Made by a program: the position numbers and the translations under genes | The notes under the pieces: model-generated | What the model saw: only the letters and a program-made list of their open reading frames with translations | Told to the model about the DNA's origin: nothing | Databases searched by the model: none | Shown: positions 8,694-17,990 of the stretch, one piece after another | Numbering within the stretch: position 1 is the stretch's first letter | How the letters are laid out: each line of letters opens with the position of its first letter | From: Microvirga sp. BSC39 | Lineage (GTDB): Bacteria > Pseudomonadota > Alphaproteobacteria > Rhizobiales > Beijerinckiaceae | Assembly: GCF_000739015.1 (NCBI RefSeq) | Contig: NZ_JPUG01000075.1 | Span: 1-64,000, forward strand | Length of the DNA: 64,000 nt | Direction: 5' to 3'

Positions 8694-9233
8694 ATGGGCA
8701 TGTCAATCAACAATGCGGTGAGCATTCATCGTCCCGACTCGATTGCCGTTGCTCCATTCGGCTGGATGCTCGGTAAGCCATATCCGCCAGCAGCCGGTGC
8801 CACAGCCTACCGGAACGCTGCGACTGCCTTTTGGCAGGAGCATCTGTTCGATCCAGGACCAGATGGGGAAGTAGAGGTCCTTTGGGTGACCTATAACGAT
8901 GCTAGTCAGGCGATCAATCGCCTAGAGGTTCATCATCTGACCCAGCAAGCGGTCGTACCCCTGATCGGAGAAATCATTCAAGTCGTAGCCTTGAGTGATG
9001 GGGAGGGTGCTCCCGATCTCGCCACTGTCCGGGCCTTTCACTTGTCTCCTGGGGTCGGAATTTGCATGCATGCCGGCGTTTGGCATGCGACGCGAACCAT
9101 TGGGCCGGAAGCCACATGCCTGATGTTAACCCGTCGATCAACAACGGCTGATCTTATCGGTCACCTTGCCAATGCTCATCCAGCGCGGGAGACAAGTCTC
9201 AGAGACATACAGCCGATACACATGACAAGGTGA
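8694..9233 (+). CDS. AllA-like protein of the ureidoglycolate lyase family
   Basis: This protein of about 179 residues belongs to the cupin-fold ureidoglycolate lyase family, whose known member AllA splits ureidoglycolate into glyoxylate and urea in allantoin degradation. Visible family features are VAPFGWML near the N-terminus, RLEVHHLTQQAVVPL in the middle, and PGVGICMHAGVWHA, where metal or substrate ligands sit. I chose ATG 8694 because AGAAGGG lies 6 bases upstream and the length then matches the family; a GTG at 8562 would add 44 unlike residues. No allantoinase or allantoicase gene is nearby, so the substrate may differ. Confidence 0.7.
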   Translation: MGMSINNAVSIHRPDSIAVAPFGWMLGKPYPPAAGATAYRNAATAFWQEHLFDPGPDGEVEVLWVTYNDASQAINRLEVHHLTQQAVVPLIGEIIQVVALSDGEGAPDLATVRAFHLSPGVGICMHAGVWHATRTIGPEATCLMLTRRSTTADLIGHLANAHPARETSLRDIQPIHMTR

Positions 9234-9371
9234 GATCAGCAAAAAGACCGGGAGCACAGCCGGAAACGACCAGTAGAATCCAGTTCTATGCCCATATAAG
9301 GAAAGCAGGTTTCTCATATGTACCTTGGTGCTCCGACAATCTGGTGCCTCCTCACGGCAAGTCATTAAAGG

Positions 9372-10184
9372 TTGAAAATCTTGGACTTCTCTTTCTGGGC
9401 ACTTCTTGTGATGAAGATGCTGACCAGCGCGGCGATCGTTGTTGGAGCATCGCTGGTGGTGGAGCGAAGCGGTCCGTTCTTGGGCGCTATGATTGTGACC
9501 CTGCCGATTTCGGCTGGGCCAGCCTATGTCTTTCTAGCGCTTGATCATGGTTCTGGTTTCATAGCAGCTAGCGCCTTGGCCGGCCTGCCCGTCTCTGCAG
9601 CGACGGTCATCTACATGGTTGTCTATGTTGCCCTTGCTCAACGGTTTGGAGTTCTGCCGAGCGTCGGCTCTGCATTAGGAGTCTGGGTCATCGCCATAAC
9701 GGCTATTCTCAAGTGGCAATGGTCTCTTGGGAGTGCCCTTGCGCTGAACATAGCGGTATATGCTCTCGCCATACCGCTCACGCGCAAATTCTCCACTGCT
9801 GCCGTGCCCGTTTCTCCAAAGAAGCGAGCATGGGACGTTCCTTTCCGTGCAGCCTTGGTTATGACTGTTGTCGGCGTAACGCTGGTAGTAGGGAGGACGC
9901 TTGGTCCCTCGATCGCTGCAGCGGCTGCTTTGGCTCCTGTCGTCCTCATCAGCGTAGCTTTAGTTCTGCAGCCACGTATGGGCGGCACGGCAGCGGCATC
10001 CGTGGTTGCCAATGGCGTGCCCGGTATGCTCGGCTTCGTAGGAGCGCTCAGTCTGCTGCATTTATGCGCCGTGCGCCTCGGAGCCCCCGTCGCGCTAATC
10101 TTAGCCTTGGCGGTGAGCATCGGGTGGAACGCCTCATTGATTGCAGTACGGCGCTGGCGTTTAGGGGAGAGAGCCGGGATTTGA
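9372..10184 (+). CDS. Integral membrane protein with internally duplicated halves, unknown function
   Basis: This hydrophobic protein of up to 270 residues has roughly eight to nine membrane segments. The two halves look homologous: SGPFLGAMIVTLPISAGPAYVF in the first aligns with LGPSIAAAAALAPVVLISVAL in the second, each followed by a GFIAASALAG or GGTAAASVVAN helix. The annotated start is TTG with a weak AAAGG site; ATG 9411 is an alternative. I do not recognise a characterised family. A transporter made of two inverted or tandem repeats is the simplest reading. It follows the AllA-like gene by about 140 bases in the same direction. Confidence 0.65.
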   Translation: MKILDFSFWALLVMKMLTSAAIVVGASLVVERSGPFLGAMIVTLPISAGPAYVFLALDHGSGFIAASALAGLPVSAATVIYMVVYVALAQRFGVLPSVGSALGVWVIAITAILKWQWSLGSALALNIAVYALAIPLTRKFSTAAVPVSPKKRAWDVPFRAALVMTVVGVTLVVGRTLGPSIAAAAALAPVVLISVALVLQPRMGGTAAASVVANGVPGMLGFVGALSLLHLCAVRLGAPVALILALAVSIGWNASLIAVRRWRLGERAGI

Positions 10185-10223
10185 TCATCCCGACTTTCGT
10201 TTATCTGCTTATTGGAAAGCTGC

Positions 10224-11339
10224 TCACCGCTGTCCGTATTGGGTGTTTTTGAAGAGATCTTTCTGCTCGCGGGGCTGCGAGCGCCAGTACTGCTTGGGTG
10301 CATGAACTTGGGCGCCGAGTTTGGCGGCAGCGTGCCAGGGCCAGCGCGGATTGTACAGCATGGCGCGTCCGAGGGAGACCATGTCTGCTTCCTCGCCTCC
10401 GATAATGCCTTCTGCTTGCTCAGGTTCGGTGATCAGCCCAACGGCAATCGTTGGTAGACCAACCTCAGCCTTTACTCGCTTTGCATAGGGTACCTGATAA
10501 CCTGGTCCGAGTGTGATTGCCTGTGCCGGCGAAACCCCTCCGGTGGATACGTGGATGGCGGCGCAGCCTCGGCTCTGAAGAGCCTTCGCCAAGGCGATTG
10601 TTCCCTCAATATCCCAACCGTTGGGAACCCAATCCGTCGCGGAAATCCGTACCCAGACCGGCCGATCTGCGGGAAAAGTATCACGGACAGCATCGAAGAC
10701 CTCAAGTGGGAAGCGCATCCGGTTTTCGAGGCTGCCGCCGTATTCGTCCTCACGCTTGTTAGCAATCGGCGAGAGGAACTGGTGGAGTAGGTAGCCGTGG
10801 GCTGCATGGATTTCGATTGCATCGAAGCCTAGTCGTGCTGCCCGCCGTGTGGCATTCACAAAATCATCACGGACGCGCTTGAGGCCATCTCTGTCGAGGG
10901 CTGCAGGTACACTCTCGCCCTCAGCATGCGGTATGGCTGATGGAGCCTCTGTCTCCCAACCTAGGGGCTCGTTTGGGCTGATTTGGGCGCCGCCCTCCCA
11001 TGGGGCTCGGCTTGAGGCCTTTCGGCCTGCATGGGCAAGCTGAAGGGCGAGCGGAATGGCGGAGTGCAGCTTGATTCCCTTCAGCAGACGGGCAAAAGCA
11101 TCCTCAGTTTCATCGGAGTAAAGACCGAGATCGTACGGCGAAATCCTACCCTGTGGCGAGACAGCTGTGGCTTCAAGGATCAGCAGGCCTGCACCCGATA
11201 GGGCAAGTTGCCCAAGGTGGATCAAGTGCCAGTCGTTCGGGAGGCCTCCTTCTGCGGAGTACTGGCACATAGGCGCGATTGCGATTTTGTTGTCCAGTTG
11301 AAGATTGCCGATCTGCATAGGCTCGAAAAGGCGGCTCAC
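10224..11339 (-). CDS. Old Yellow Enzyme family NADH:flavin oxidoreductase, YqjM-like
   Basis: This 371-residue FMN-dependent ene-reductase has a TIM-barrel fold. The start MSRLFEPMQIGNLQLDNKIAIAPMCQYSAE contains the Cys25 typical of the YqjM (thermophilic-like) subclass. LQLAHAGRKASS and IEIHAAHGYLLHQF carry FMN and substrate contacts, and MVSLGRAMLYNPRW closes the phosphate site. It starts with GTG preceded by GGAGTG at the right distance. Such enzymes reduce activated C=C bonds; the natural substrate here is unknown. It is convergent with the membrane protein gene and divergent from the LysR gene. Confidence 0.9.
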   Translation of the reverse strand: MSRLFEPMQIGNLQLDNKIAIAPMCQYSAEGGLPNDWHLIHLGQLALSGAGLLILEATAVSPQGRISPYDLGLYSDETEDAFARLLKGIKLHSAIPLALQLAHAGRKASSRAPWEGGAQISPNEPLGWETEAPSAIPHAEGESVPAALDRDGLKRVRDDFVNATRRAARLGFDAIEIHAAHGYLLHQFLSPIANKREDEYGGSLENRMRFPLEVFDAVRDTFPADRPVWVRISATDWVPNGWDIEGTIALAKALQSRGCAAIHVSTGGVSPAQAITLGPGYQVPYAKRVKAEVGLPTIAVGLITEPEQAEGIIGGEEADMVSLGRAMLYNPRWPWHAAAKLGAQVHAPKQYWRSQPREQKDLFKNTQYGQR

Positions 11340-11625
11340 AATTCACTCCTTTTGCACGGTGATGGTGAAGTGTTGAACTTGCTGGAATGGGATAAGCATG
11401 TGGGGTGTTCAGAAGAGATGCATTCACCCTTCCAGACCCGCAAGAGCGAACAGTGTGGCAAGGCGATAGGACCTCGCTCGTGAGCCATATAGACTACTTT
11501 GGCAAATTGAGAGCAAAGCTCCTGTGCTGCATCGCCGGAGGTTGCATTGATTGCATCGCGAACCGCAGTGACTCCGGGTATGGTGACCGCAAAGCAAGCT
11601 GCCTCTGATCGCCGAACCGACCCTA

Positions 11626-12540
11626 ATGATCGATTTTAGAAACATTGAAACGTTCTTTTGGGCTGCTGCACTGGGCAGCCTGAGAGCGGCGTCTGAGAAG
11701 CTCGGGACAACGCAGCCTGCGGTGTCACAGCGTATCGCCTCGCTGGAGGCCGCTCTCGGGGTGCGCTTGTTTGAGCGTGACGTGCGAGGCGTGACACTGA
11801 CGGCTAAGGGGCAGGAAATGCTCTCGCACGCTGAGCGCATGATGCAGGTGCGACGCGATATGTTGAAGGCGGCCCAAGACCAAAATGTCATGAGTGGCAC
11901 GATTCGAATTGGTGTCGCTGAAACGATCGTGCAGACTTGGCTATCCACCTTTATTGAGGAAGTGCACAGCGCCTATCCGGCGCTTGTCTTGGAAATCGAG
12001 GTCGACAGTACACATGTGCTTCGCTCTCACCTTCGGTCGAGGCAGATCGACATCGCGTTCCTGATGGGGCCTGTTCTCGAGGAGCGGATCGAGAACCTTC
12101 CACTATGCACTTATTCGCTCTCGTGGGTCGCTAGTCCAAAACTGCAACTAGAGGGCCCTTTGGTAACGCTGGATCATATAGCAAGTCGGCCCATCATCAC
12201 TCATCCATCCAACAGCAGTCCTTACCAAATGGTGCGTGATATGCTTATGCGCGCTGGAGTAAAGACGCCTCGCATGTACGGTAGCGCTTCAGTTTCGATG
12301 ATTGTGCGCATGGCTTTAGACGGTATTGGAACGGCTGTAATCACGCCGGTGTTCCTCGACCAGGAGCTTGCTTCTGGTGAACTGCAGATCCTTGAGGTGG
12401 AGAGTGATCCGCTTCCGGATCTCAGCTTTACCGCGAGTTGGATTGATGGTCTCGACAGTCGGCCCATGCGTTCACTTGCCGAACTCGCCCAGGATGTTGC
12501 TGTTCGCACTAAGGGCAGAGCGCCCATGGGTTATAAATAG
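11626..12540 (+). CDS. LysR-family transcriptional regulator
   Basis: This 304-residue regulator has the N-terminal winged helix (IETFFWAAALGSLRAASEKLGTTQPAVSQRIASLE, ARLF-type signature VRLFERDVRG) and a periplasmic-binding-like effector domain from about residue 90. It sits upstream of and in the same direction as the TRAP/DUF2848/amidase operon beginning at 12775, and divergently from the OYE gene. It is the natural candidate to control one or both. Its effector is unknown. Confidence 0.9.
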   Translation: MIDFRNIETFFWAAALGSLRAASEKLGTTQPAVSQRIASLEAALGVRLFERDVRGVTLTAKGQEMLSHAERMMQVRRDMLKAAQDQNVMSGTIRIGVAETIVQTWLSTFIEEVHSAYPALVLEIEVDSTHVLRSHLRSRQIDIAFLMGPVLEERIENLPLCTYSLSWVASPKLQLEGPLVTLDHIASRPIITHPSNSSPYQMVRDMLMRAGVKTPRMYGSASVSMIVRMALDGIGTAVITPVFLDQELASGELQILEVESDPLPDLSFTASWIDGLDSRPMRSLAELAQDVAVRTKGRAPMGYK

Positions 12541-12774
12541 TTTTTATATCCCCCATTAAAACATACGAATAGACAGGCTAAAGGTTCCTAGGATGCTATG
12601 TGACCAGGCTGAGGAACGACAGCCAGGTGGCGTATCAAAAGCGCACTGTGACGACATGGGTCCTTTGGTGATCGCCTGAGAGATCCTTAGAGCCGGAAGG
12701 CGGACAGAGGCGCTTTGATCCGACCTGAACGTGTTTTCGCTCAACCTCAAGATTGAACCAGAGGATGACACATC

Positions 12775-13824
12775 ATGAAAAGAACCATTTATACCTTCGG
12801 AGCCGCAGCCCTGCTGAGCCTGTCTGGTGCAGCTCTGGCTCAGGATCTGCCGAAAACGAACCTCCAAATCGTCGGAGGCCTGAGCAATCTCACGGCCTAC
12901 AATGACTTCGAAAAGCCGTTCTGGACCAAGACCATTCCTGAGCGTTCGAACGGTCAAGTCACAGCGGAGATTAAAGGCTTCAATGAGATGGGCCTCAAAG
13001 GGCCTGAAATTCTCCGCCTGATGTCACAAGGTGTCATCCAGTTTGGTACTGCGACGCTTTCGTACTTCGCGAGCGACAACCCAGTCAACGAAGCAATTGA
13101 TCTGGCCGGTCTTGCGCCTGATGTGCAGACTGCCCGTAAAGTCACTGAGGCGTTTGAGCCGGTTTACAGCAAGTTCTACGGCGAAGGCTCCAAGGTAAAG
13201 CTTCTGGGTATCTCCACCTATCCCGCGCAGGTTCTGTTCTGCAATGCCGAAGTGAACGGCCTTGGTGATCTGAAGGGCAAAAAGGTTCGTACCAGCAGCC
13301 GAACTCAGGCCGAATTCGTTGAGGCTTTCGGAGGCGCGAGCGTGACCATGGCATTCGGCGAAGTGGTTCCCGCCCTCCAGAACAAGGTCGTTGACTGCGC
13401 CATCACGGGCTCCCTCTCTGGCTATTCTGCCAAGTGGTACGAAGTCTCGACCCACCTCTACGCGCTCCCGATCAACTGGAATCAGCAGATCCACGCCGTC
13501 AATCAGGCGGCTTGGGATAAGTTGGATCCGAAGGTTCAGGGATTCATCCAGACCAACATCAAGACATTGATGGACGACATCTGGAAGGCTGCCGATGAGC
13601 AGACCAAGCAGGGTTATGACTGCAACACGGGTGCTGCGGCCTGTACGCTGCCGGTCAAGGGCAAGATGAAGCTGGTTGAACCGAGCGCTGCTGACCGTGA
13701 CCTTCTAAAGAAGGTCCTTCAGGAGACAATTCTGCCGAAGTGGGCGGCACGCTGCTCGGCTGACTGTGTGAAGAGCTTCAACGATACGATTGGCAAGACG
13801 TTGAACGTCACGGCCTCTAAATAA
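12775..13824 (+). CDS. TRAP transporter substrate-binding protein, DctP family
   Basis: This 349-residue periplasmic protein has a signal peptide ending SGAALAQ. The DctP fold is seen in the segments KGPEILRLMSQGVIQFGTAT, LGDLKGKKVRTSSRTQAEF (the conserved ligand-carboxylate Arg region) and VVDCAITGSLSGYSAKWYE. It contains six Cys residues in the mature part, including the pairs DCNTGAAAC and RCSADC, unusual for the family and suggesting disulfides. It heads an operon with small and large TRAP permeases. Confidence 0.9.
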   Translation: MKRTIYTFGAAALLSLSGAALAQDLPKTNLQIVGGLSNLTAYNDFEKPFWTKTIPERSNGQVTAEIKGFNEMGLKGPEILRLMSQGVIQFGTATLSYFASDNPVNEAIDLAGLAPDVQTARKVTEAFEPVYSKFYGEGSKVKLLGISTYPAQVLFCNAEVNGLGDLKGKKVRTSSRTQAEFVEAFGGASVTMAFGEVVPALQNKVVDCAITGSLSGYSAKWYEVSTHLYALPINWNQQIHAVNQAAWDKLDPKVQGFIQTNIKTLMDDIWKAADEQTKQGYDCNTGAAACTLPVKGKMKLVEPSAADRDLLKKVLQETILPKWAARCSADCVKSFNDTIGKTLNVTASK

Positions 13825-13832
13825 TTTAGTTC

Positions 13833-13865
13833 GGCGCGCCGGACTGGTTCCAGAACCGGCGCGTC
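13833..13865 (+). other. Intercistronic hairpin after dctP-type gene
   Basis: GGCGCGCCGG (13833-13842) pairs with CCGGCGCGTC (13856-13865), with one G-T pair and an inner GGTTC/GAACC stem in the loop. It starts 8 bases after the binding-protein stop codon. There is no T-run. It is probably a stabiliser or attenuator giving excess binding protein over permease. Confidence 0.55.
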
Positions 13866-13935
13866 CCTTCGCACCTCTTGGCCGATCCTTCGCTGATCCA
13901 ATGCGGCGCGCTCTTGCGCTGACAAGGTACTTCTC

Positions 13936-14547
13936 ATGGCGGTGACCGTACGCCCTTCTTTCCTTGGCGGCTTGAGTCGCGCAGCTGAGCATATGTCCCG
14001 CTGGGCCGTATGGTTCGGCGGTGCTCTGACCATCGGCAGTGTGCTGCTGATCTCTTTCGACGTTCTCGCCCGTAAATTCCTTGGCTTCACTACGGGGGGC
14101 GCTGATGAGCTGTCGAGCTATGCGTTCGCAATCAGCACTTCATGGGCATTCGCATTTGCAACCCTCCAACGGGCGAATGTGCGTGTTGACGTGCTCTATC
14201 AGTATCTGCCTGTTCGGCTGTCGGCCGTGCTGGATTGGCTCTCCGTGGTGGCGCTCGGCGTTTTCATGGTGATGCTGACCTATTATGCCTATGACGTTGC
14301 CGCCAGCTCTTGGATTCAGAATTCGGCTGCTAACACACCGCTCGCAACCCCCCTCTATATTCCGCAGGGTCTCTGGCTGTTGGGGCTGATCTGGATGTGC
14401 CTGGTGCTGGCACTCATGCTCGTGCGGGCGTCTGTTGCGCTCGTCACAGGTAGAATTGACGACGTTAAATCCATTGCTGGCGTCCGCTCAACCCAAGAAG
14501 AAGCCGAAGAAGAAGCCGCCGCGGGCGAGCGCATGGTTAAGGGGTAA
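13936..14547 (+). CDS. TRAP transporter small permease, DctQ family
   Basis: This 203-residue protein has four membrane segments. The family pattern is seen in LLISFDVLARKFLGFTTGGADELSSYAFAISTSWAFAFA and RANVRVDVLYQYLP. It has a long charged tail rich in Glu (TQEEAEEEAAAGE) beyond the last helix. It lies 6 bases before the large-permease gene and would form the permease with it. Confidence 0.88.
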   Translation: MAVTVRPSFLGGLSRAAEHMSRWAVWFGGALTIGSVLLISFDVLARKFLGFTTGGADELSSYAFAISTSWAFAFATLQRANVRVDVLYQYLPVRLSAVLDWLSVVALGVFMVMLTYYAYDVAASSWIQNSAANTPLATPLYIPQGLWLLGLIWMCLVLALMLVRASVALVTGRIDDVKSIAGVRSTQEEAEEEAAAGERMVKG

Positions 14548-14553
14548 GGCGAT

Positions 14554-15837
14554 ATGGTTGCCACTGCACTCATCCTCCTGCTCGTCCTAATCGGGCTGAG
14601 CATTCCTGTCGGCGCTGCTCTCGGCGTGCTCGGTCTGATCCTGGATCCATTGTATTCCATGCTGCCGCTGACACGTGCCATTGGCGAGTTGGCCTGGAGC
14701 ACGAACAATGAATTCCTGCTGGTGGCGGTGCCTCTCTTCATTTTATTGGGAGAGATCTTGCTACGGGCTGGATTCGCTGAGCGGATGTATAGCGCCATGA
14801 GCCTCTGGCTATCATGGCTGCCCGGCGGTCTCATGCATGCGAATATCGGTGCCTCAACCTTGTTCTCGGCAACATCTGGATCGAGCGTCGCTACCGCAGC
14901 TACTGTCGGAACCGTCGCGATCCCGCAGATCAAGCGGTATGGCTACAATGAGCCGCTCTTTCTCGGCAGTCTTGCGGCAGGTGGGACCCTCGGTATCCTC
15001 ATTCCGCCGTCGATCAATCTCGTGATTTATGGCGTCCTCACCAACTCTTCCGTTCCTAGGCTCTATCTCGCGGGAATCATCCCTGGCTTTATGCTAGCTG
15101 CTTTGTTCATGCTGGTGATTGTAGTTGGCTGCACCGTGAAGCCGTCCTGGGGTGGTCACAAAATTCATGCCACCTGGGGCGAGCGTTTTAAGAGCCTGGT
15201 CCATCTTGCACCTCCTCTCGGGATCTTCTTTCTCGTCGTGGGCTCGATTTATGCCGGTCTTGCCACGCCGACGGAAGCTGCGGCTCTCGGTGTGACAGGC
15301 GCTTTTATCCTCGCAGCATGGTTCCGGCGGTTGACCTTGACGATGCTGCGCGAGTCCATCGAAGGCACGATGAAGGCCACCGCGATGATCATGCTGATCG
15401 TGATTAGCGCGGCCTTCCTGAACTTTATTATGTCGGCCACAGGTCTCACTGACGCAATCACCAGCTCGATCACGGGTCTCGGAGTTTCGCCCGGATTGAT
15501 GCTATTAATTATCATCATCTTTTACTTGGTGCTCGGCTGCTTCATGGAAACACTCTCCATGATGATCACCACCATCCCGATCATTGCGCCAATTATGATC
15601 GCTCTTGGATATGACCCAATCTGGCTCGGCATCGTCATCATCGTCTTGGTCGAGGCGGCTCTGATTACGCCACCCGTGGGACTCAATCTCTTCGTCGTGC
15701 AGAGTATTCGTAAGGGCGGGTCAATGGGCGCTGTCATTACAGGTGCGTTGCCGTTCGTATTGGCAATGTTCATTCTGCTCGCGTTACTAGCGTTCTTCCC
15801 AGGTCTCGCGCTCTGGCTCCCAAGCGTCTTCAGCTAA
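14554..15837 (+). CDS. TRAP transporter large permease, DctM family
   Basis: This 427-residue protein has about 12 membrane segments. Hallmarks are NNEFLLVAVPLFILLGEILLRAG, the SATSGSSVATAATVGTVAIPQIKRYGY re-entrant loop, GTLGILIPPSINLVIYG and TPPVGLNLFVVQSI. It is the sodium-coupled transport subunit. Length is normal. Confidence 0.92.
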   Translation: MVATALILLLVLIGLSIPVGAALGVLGLILDPLYSMLPLTRAIGELAWSTNNEFLLVAVPLFILLGEILLRAGFAERMYSAMSLWLSWLPGGLMHANIGASTLFSATSGSSVATAATVGTVAIPQIKRYGYNEPLFLGSLAAGGTLGILIPPSINLVIYGVLTNSSVPRLYLAGIIPGFMLAALFMLVIVVGCTVKPSWGGHKIHATWGERFKSLVHLAPPLGIFFLVVGSIYAGLATPTEAAALGVTGAFILAAWFRRLTLTMLRESIEGTMKATAMIMLIVISAAFLNFIMSATGLTDAITSSITGLGVSPGLMLLIIIIFYLVLGCFMETLSMMITTIPIIAPIMIALGYDPIWLGIVIIVLVEAALITPPVGLNLFVVQSIRKGGSMGAVITGALPFVLAMFILLALLAFFPGLALWLPSVFS

Positions 15838-15884
15838 GTCTTTACAGGCAACTGAACCTTTTCAACTCAATAGGTAACCCTACG

Positions 15885-16568
15885 ATGAAACTCTCCTTCA
15901 AAGCTGAGACCCTCTCAGGTTCCCGCATAGTCGACGTCGAGATTTCCTCACTGGTGGTCGCCGGGTGGGCTGGTCGCGATCAGCATGCCATCGAGCATCA
16001 CATTGAGGAGCTCTTCGCTATCGGTGTGCCGAGGCCTAGTTCCGTTCCGCTCTACTATCGCGTCGCGGAAAACCAGCTGACTCAGGCCTCGCGCATTCAG
16101 GTGGTGGGTGACCAGTCATCTGGAGAGGTGGAGACCTTTGTGTTTCGGGCAGGCGGTGAACTCTATGTCAGCATTGCCTCTGATCATACCGACCGTAAGC
16201 TCGAGACCCACAGCGTTGCTCTGTCGAAGCAGGTCTGTGCAAAGCCCGTTGCTGCCGAGGCATGGCTCTATTCTGACGTTGCAGAATATTGGGATGAACT
16301 TGTTATCCGATCCTACATTCAGGAGAATGGCGAACGGGTTCTCTATCAGGAGGGCACGCTTGCCTCACTCCGCGCGCCGCTTGAGCTGATCTCCGGTTTT
16401 GCAGGCAAATCCGAGCTTCCGGATGGTACAGGCATGGTCTGCGGAACGGTTGGGGCAAAGGGGGGCATCCGGCCCGCACCCTCCTTCACCATGGAATTGT
16501 TCGACCCTCGTCGCGAGCGTACTTTGAGCCACAGCTATGACATTGAGGTGTTGCCGGAGATCGCTTGA
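15885..16568 (+). CDS. DUF2848 family protein
   Basis: This 227-residue protein matches my memory of DUF2848. Conserved-looking stretches are VVAGWAGRDQHAIEHHIEEL, PRPSSVPLYYRVAENQLTQ, SDHTDRKLETHSVALSKQVCAKP and FTMELFDPRRERTLSHSYDIEVLP. No signal peptide or membrane segment is seen, so it is cytoplasmic. The family has no established activity known to me. Conserved His, Asp and Glu residues suggest a metal-dependent enzyme. It lies between TRAP permease and amidase genes, so it probably acts on the imported compound. Confidence 0.75.
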   Translation: MKLSFKAETLSGSRIVDVEISSLVVAGWAGRDQHAIEHHIEELFAIGVPRPSSVPLYYRVAENQLTQASRIQVVGDQSSGEVETFVFRAGGELYVSIASDHTDRKLETHSVALSKQVCAKPVAAEAWLYSDVAEYWDELVIRSYIQENGERVLYQEGTLASLRAPLELISGFAGKSELPDGTGMVCGTVGAKGGIRPAPSFTMELFDPRRERTLSHSYDIEVLPEIA

Positions 16569-16607
16569 TCCGTAGTTCCATGCATCCCCTACGATGGTTG
16601 ATGTGAC

Positions 16608-17963
16608 ATGATTTCGACAGTGAAAGAACAGCACCTAGCGCTTCTAGACGGCAGCACCACGTCATTGGCCCTCACCGAGGAGGCGCTTAGCCGGGCCGCC
16701 GATCCGAATGGGGAGGGCTCGCGTGTTTTCACCAAGCTTTACACAAATGAGGCTCGTGCTGCCGCACAAGCTTCTGACATCCTGCGGAGTGCCGGTCTGG
16801 TCCGCTCGGCTATCGACGGCCTGACAGTGTCAATCAAAGACCTATTCGATGTTGCCGGCGAGGTCACTATGGCGGGATCTCTCGCTCGTGCCGGTGAGCC
16901 AGCGGCTGCGGAGGACGCCGTCGTTGTCAAGCGCCTTCGGGCTGCAGGCGCAGTGATTGTCGGACGCACAAACATGACCGAGTTCGCTTACTCGGGTCTT
17001 GGCCTCAATCCGCACTACGATGTTCCACGCAATCCTTGGGATCGCACAACCGGGCGTATTCCAGGCGGCTCTTCGTCAGGGGCGGCGGTATCCGTGACTG
17101 ACGGAATGGCAGTTGCAGGAATTGGATCGGATACTGGCGGGTCAGTTCGAATACCCGCTGCACTATGTGGTCTCGTAGGATTCAAGCCGACTGCAGAGCG
17201 TGTGCCGCTGACCGGGGCTCTGCCACTTTCATTCAGCCTCGACTCCATTGGTGCCATTGCTCCCTCTGTGGCGTGTTGTGCTGTCCTCGACGCGATCATG
17301 GCTAGTGACGAGGAGCCGCTCCCGCAGCCATCTGACATCGGCAAGCTCCGGCTCGCGGTCCCTACAACCCTCGCGCTTGAAGGAATGGACAGGGACGTTG
17401 CGAGTGCTTTCGAAGCGGCACTCTCAACTCTGTCGGCTGCCGGTGCGCAGATTGACGAGATCGCCGTGCCAGAATTCGTTAGTCTTGCCGCGATCAATTC
17501 CAAAGGAGGCTTCACTGCAGCCGAAGCGTGGACTTGGCACCGGGACCTGATCAGTCGTGCAGGCGACCGCTACGATCCGCGCGTCGGCTCGCGTATTCTG
17601 CGGGGCAAAGATATATCTGCCGCCGACTACCTCGACCTGCTTGCAGCCCGCAGAACCTGGAGAGCAGGCGTGGAGGCACGCATCGAAAGCTACGATGCCC
17701 TGGTTCTCCCAACTGTCCCTGTTGTCGCACCCGCCATTGCAGAACTCGCTGCGAGCGACGAGGTCTACTACGCTGCCAATGGCTTGATCCTGCGTAATCC
17801 CACGTTGATCAACTTCCTTGATGGCGCCGCTCTGTCCGTGCCGTGCCACGCACTCGGCGAAGCTCCTGTAGGGCTGATGATCGCTGGGCCTGCGGGTTCC
17901 GATCGCAGGGTTCTTGCCATTGGTATGGCAGTCGAAGCCCTGCTCTCACCGAAGCAGGTGTAA
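16608..17963 (+). CDS. Amidase, amidase-signature family
   Basis: This 451-residue amidase has the catalytic triad Lys77 (SIKDLF), cis-Ser155 (GGSSSG) and Ser179 (GSDTGGSVR). It is 40 bases downstream of the DUF2848 gene and 28 bases upstream of the DUF1445 gene, so it is in the same operon as the TRAP transporter. It is clearly diverged from the amidase at 2-3.5 kb. It likely removes an amide group from the imported substrate or an intermediate; the exact reaction is unknown. Confidence 0.88.
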   Translation: MISTVKEQHLALLDGSTTSLALTEEALSRAADPNGEGSRVFTKLYTNEARAAAQASDILRSAGLVRSAIDGLTVSIKDLFDVAGEVTMAGSLARAGEPAAAEDAVVVKRLRAAGAVIVGRTNMTEFAYSGLGLNPHYDVPRNPWDRTTGRIPGGSSSGAAVSVTDGMAVAGIGSDTGGSVRIPAALCGLVGFKPTAERVPLTGALPLSFSLDSIGAIAPSVACCAVLDAIMASDEEPLPQPSDIGKLRLAVPTTLALEGMDRDVASAFEAALSTLSAAGAQIDEIAVPEFVSLAAINSKGGFTAAEAWTWHRDLISRAGDRYDPRVGSRILRGKDISAADYLDLLAARRTWRAGVEARIESYDALVLPTVPVVAPAIAELAASDEVYYAANGLILRNPTLINFLDGAALSVPCHALGEAPVGLMIAGPAGSDRRVLAIGMAVEALLSPKQV

Positions 17964-17990
17964 ATTACACACTGGCAGAAGGACCAAAGG

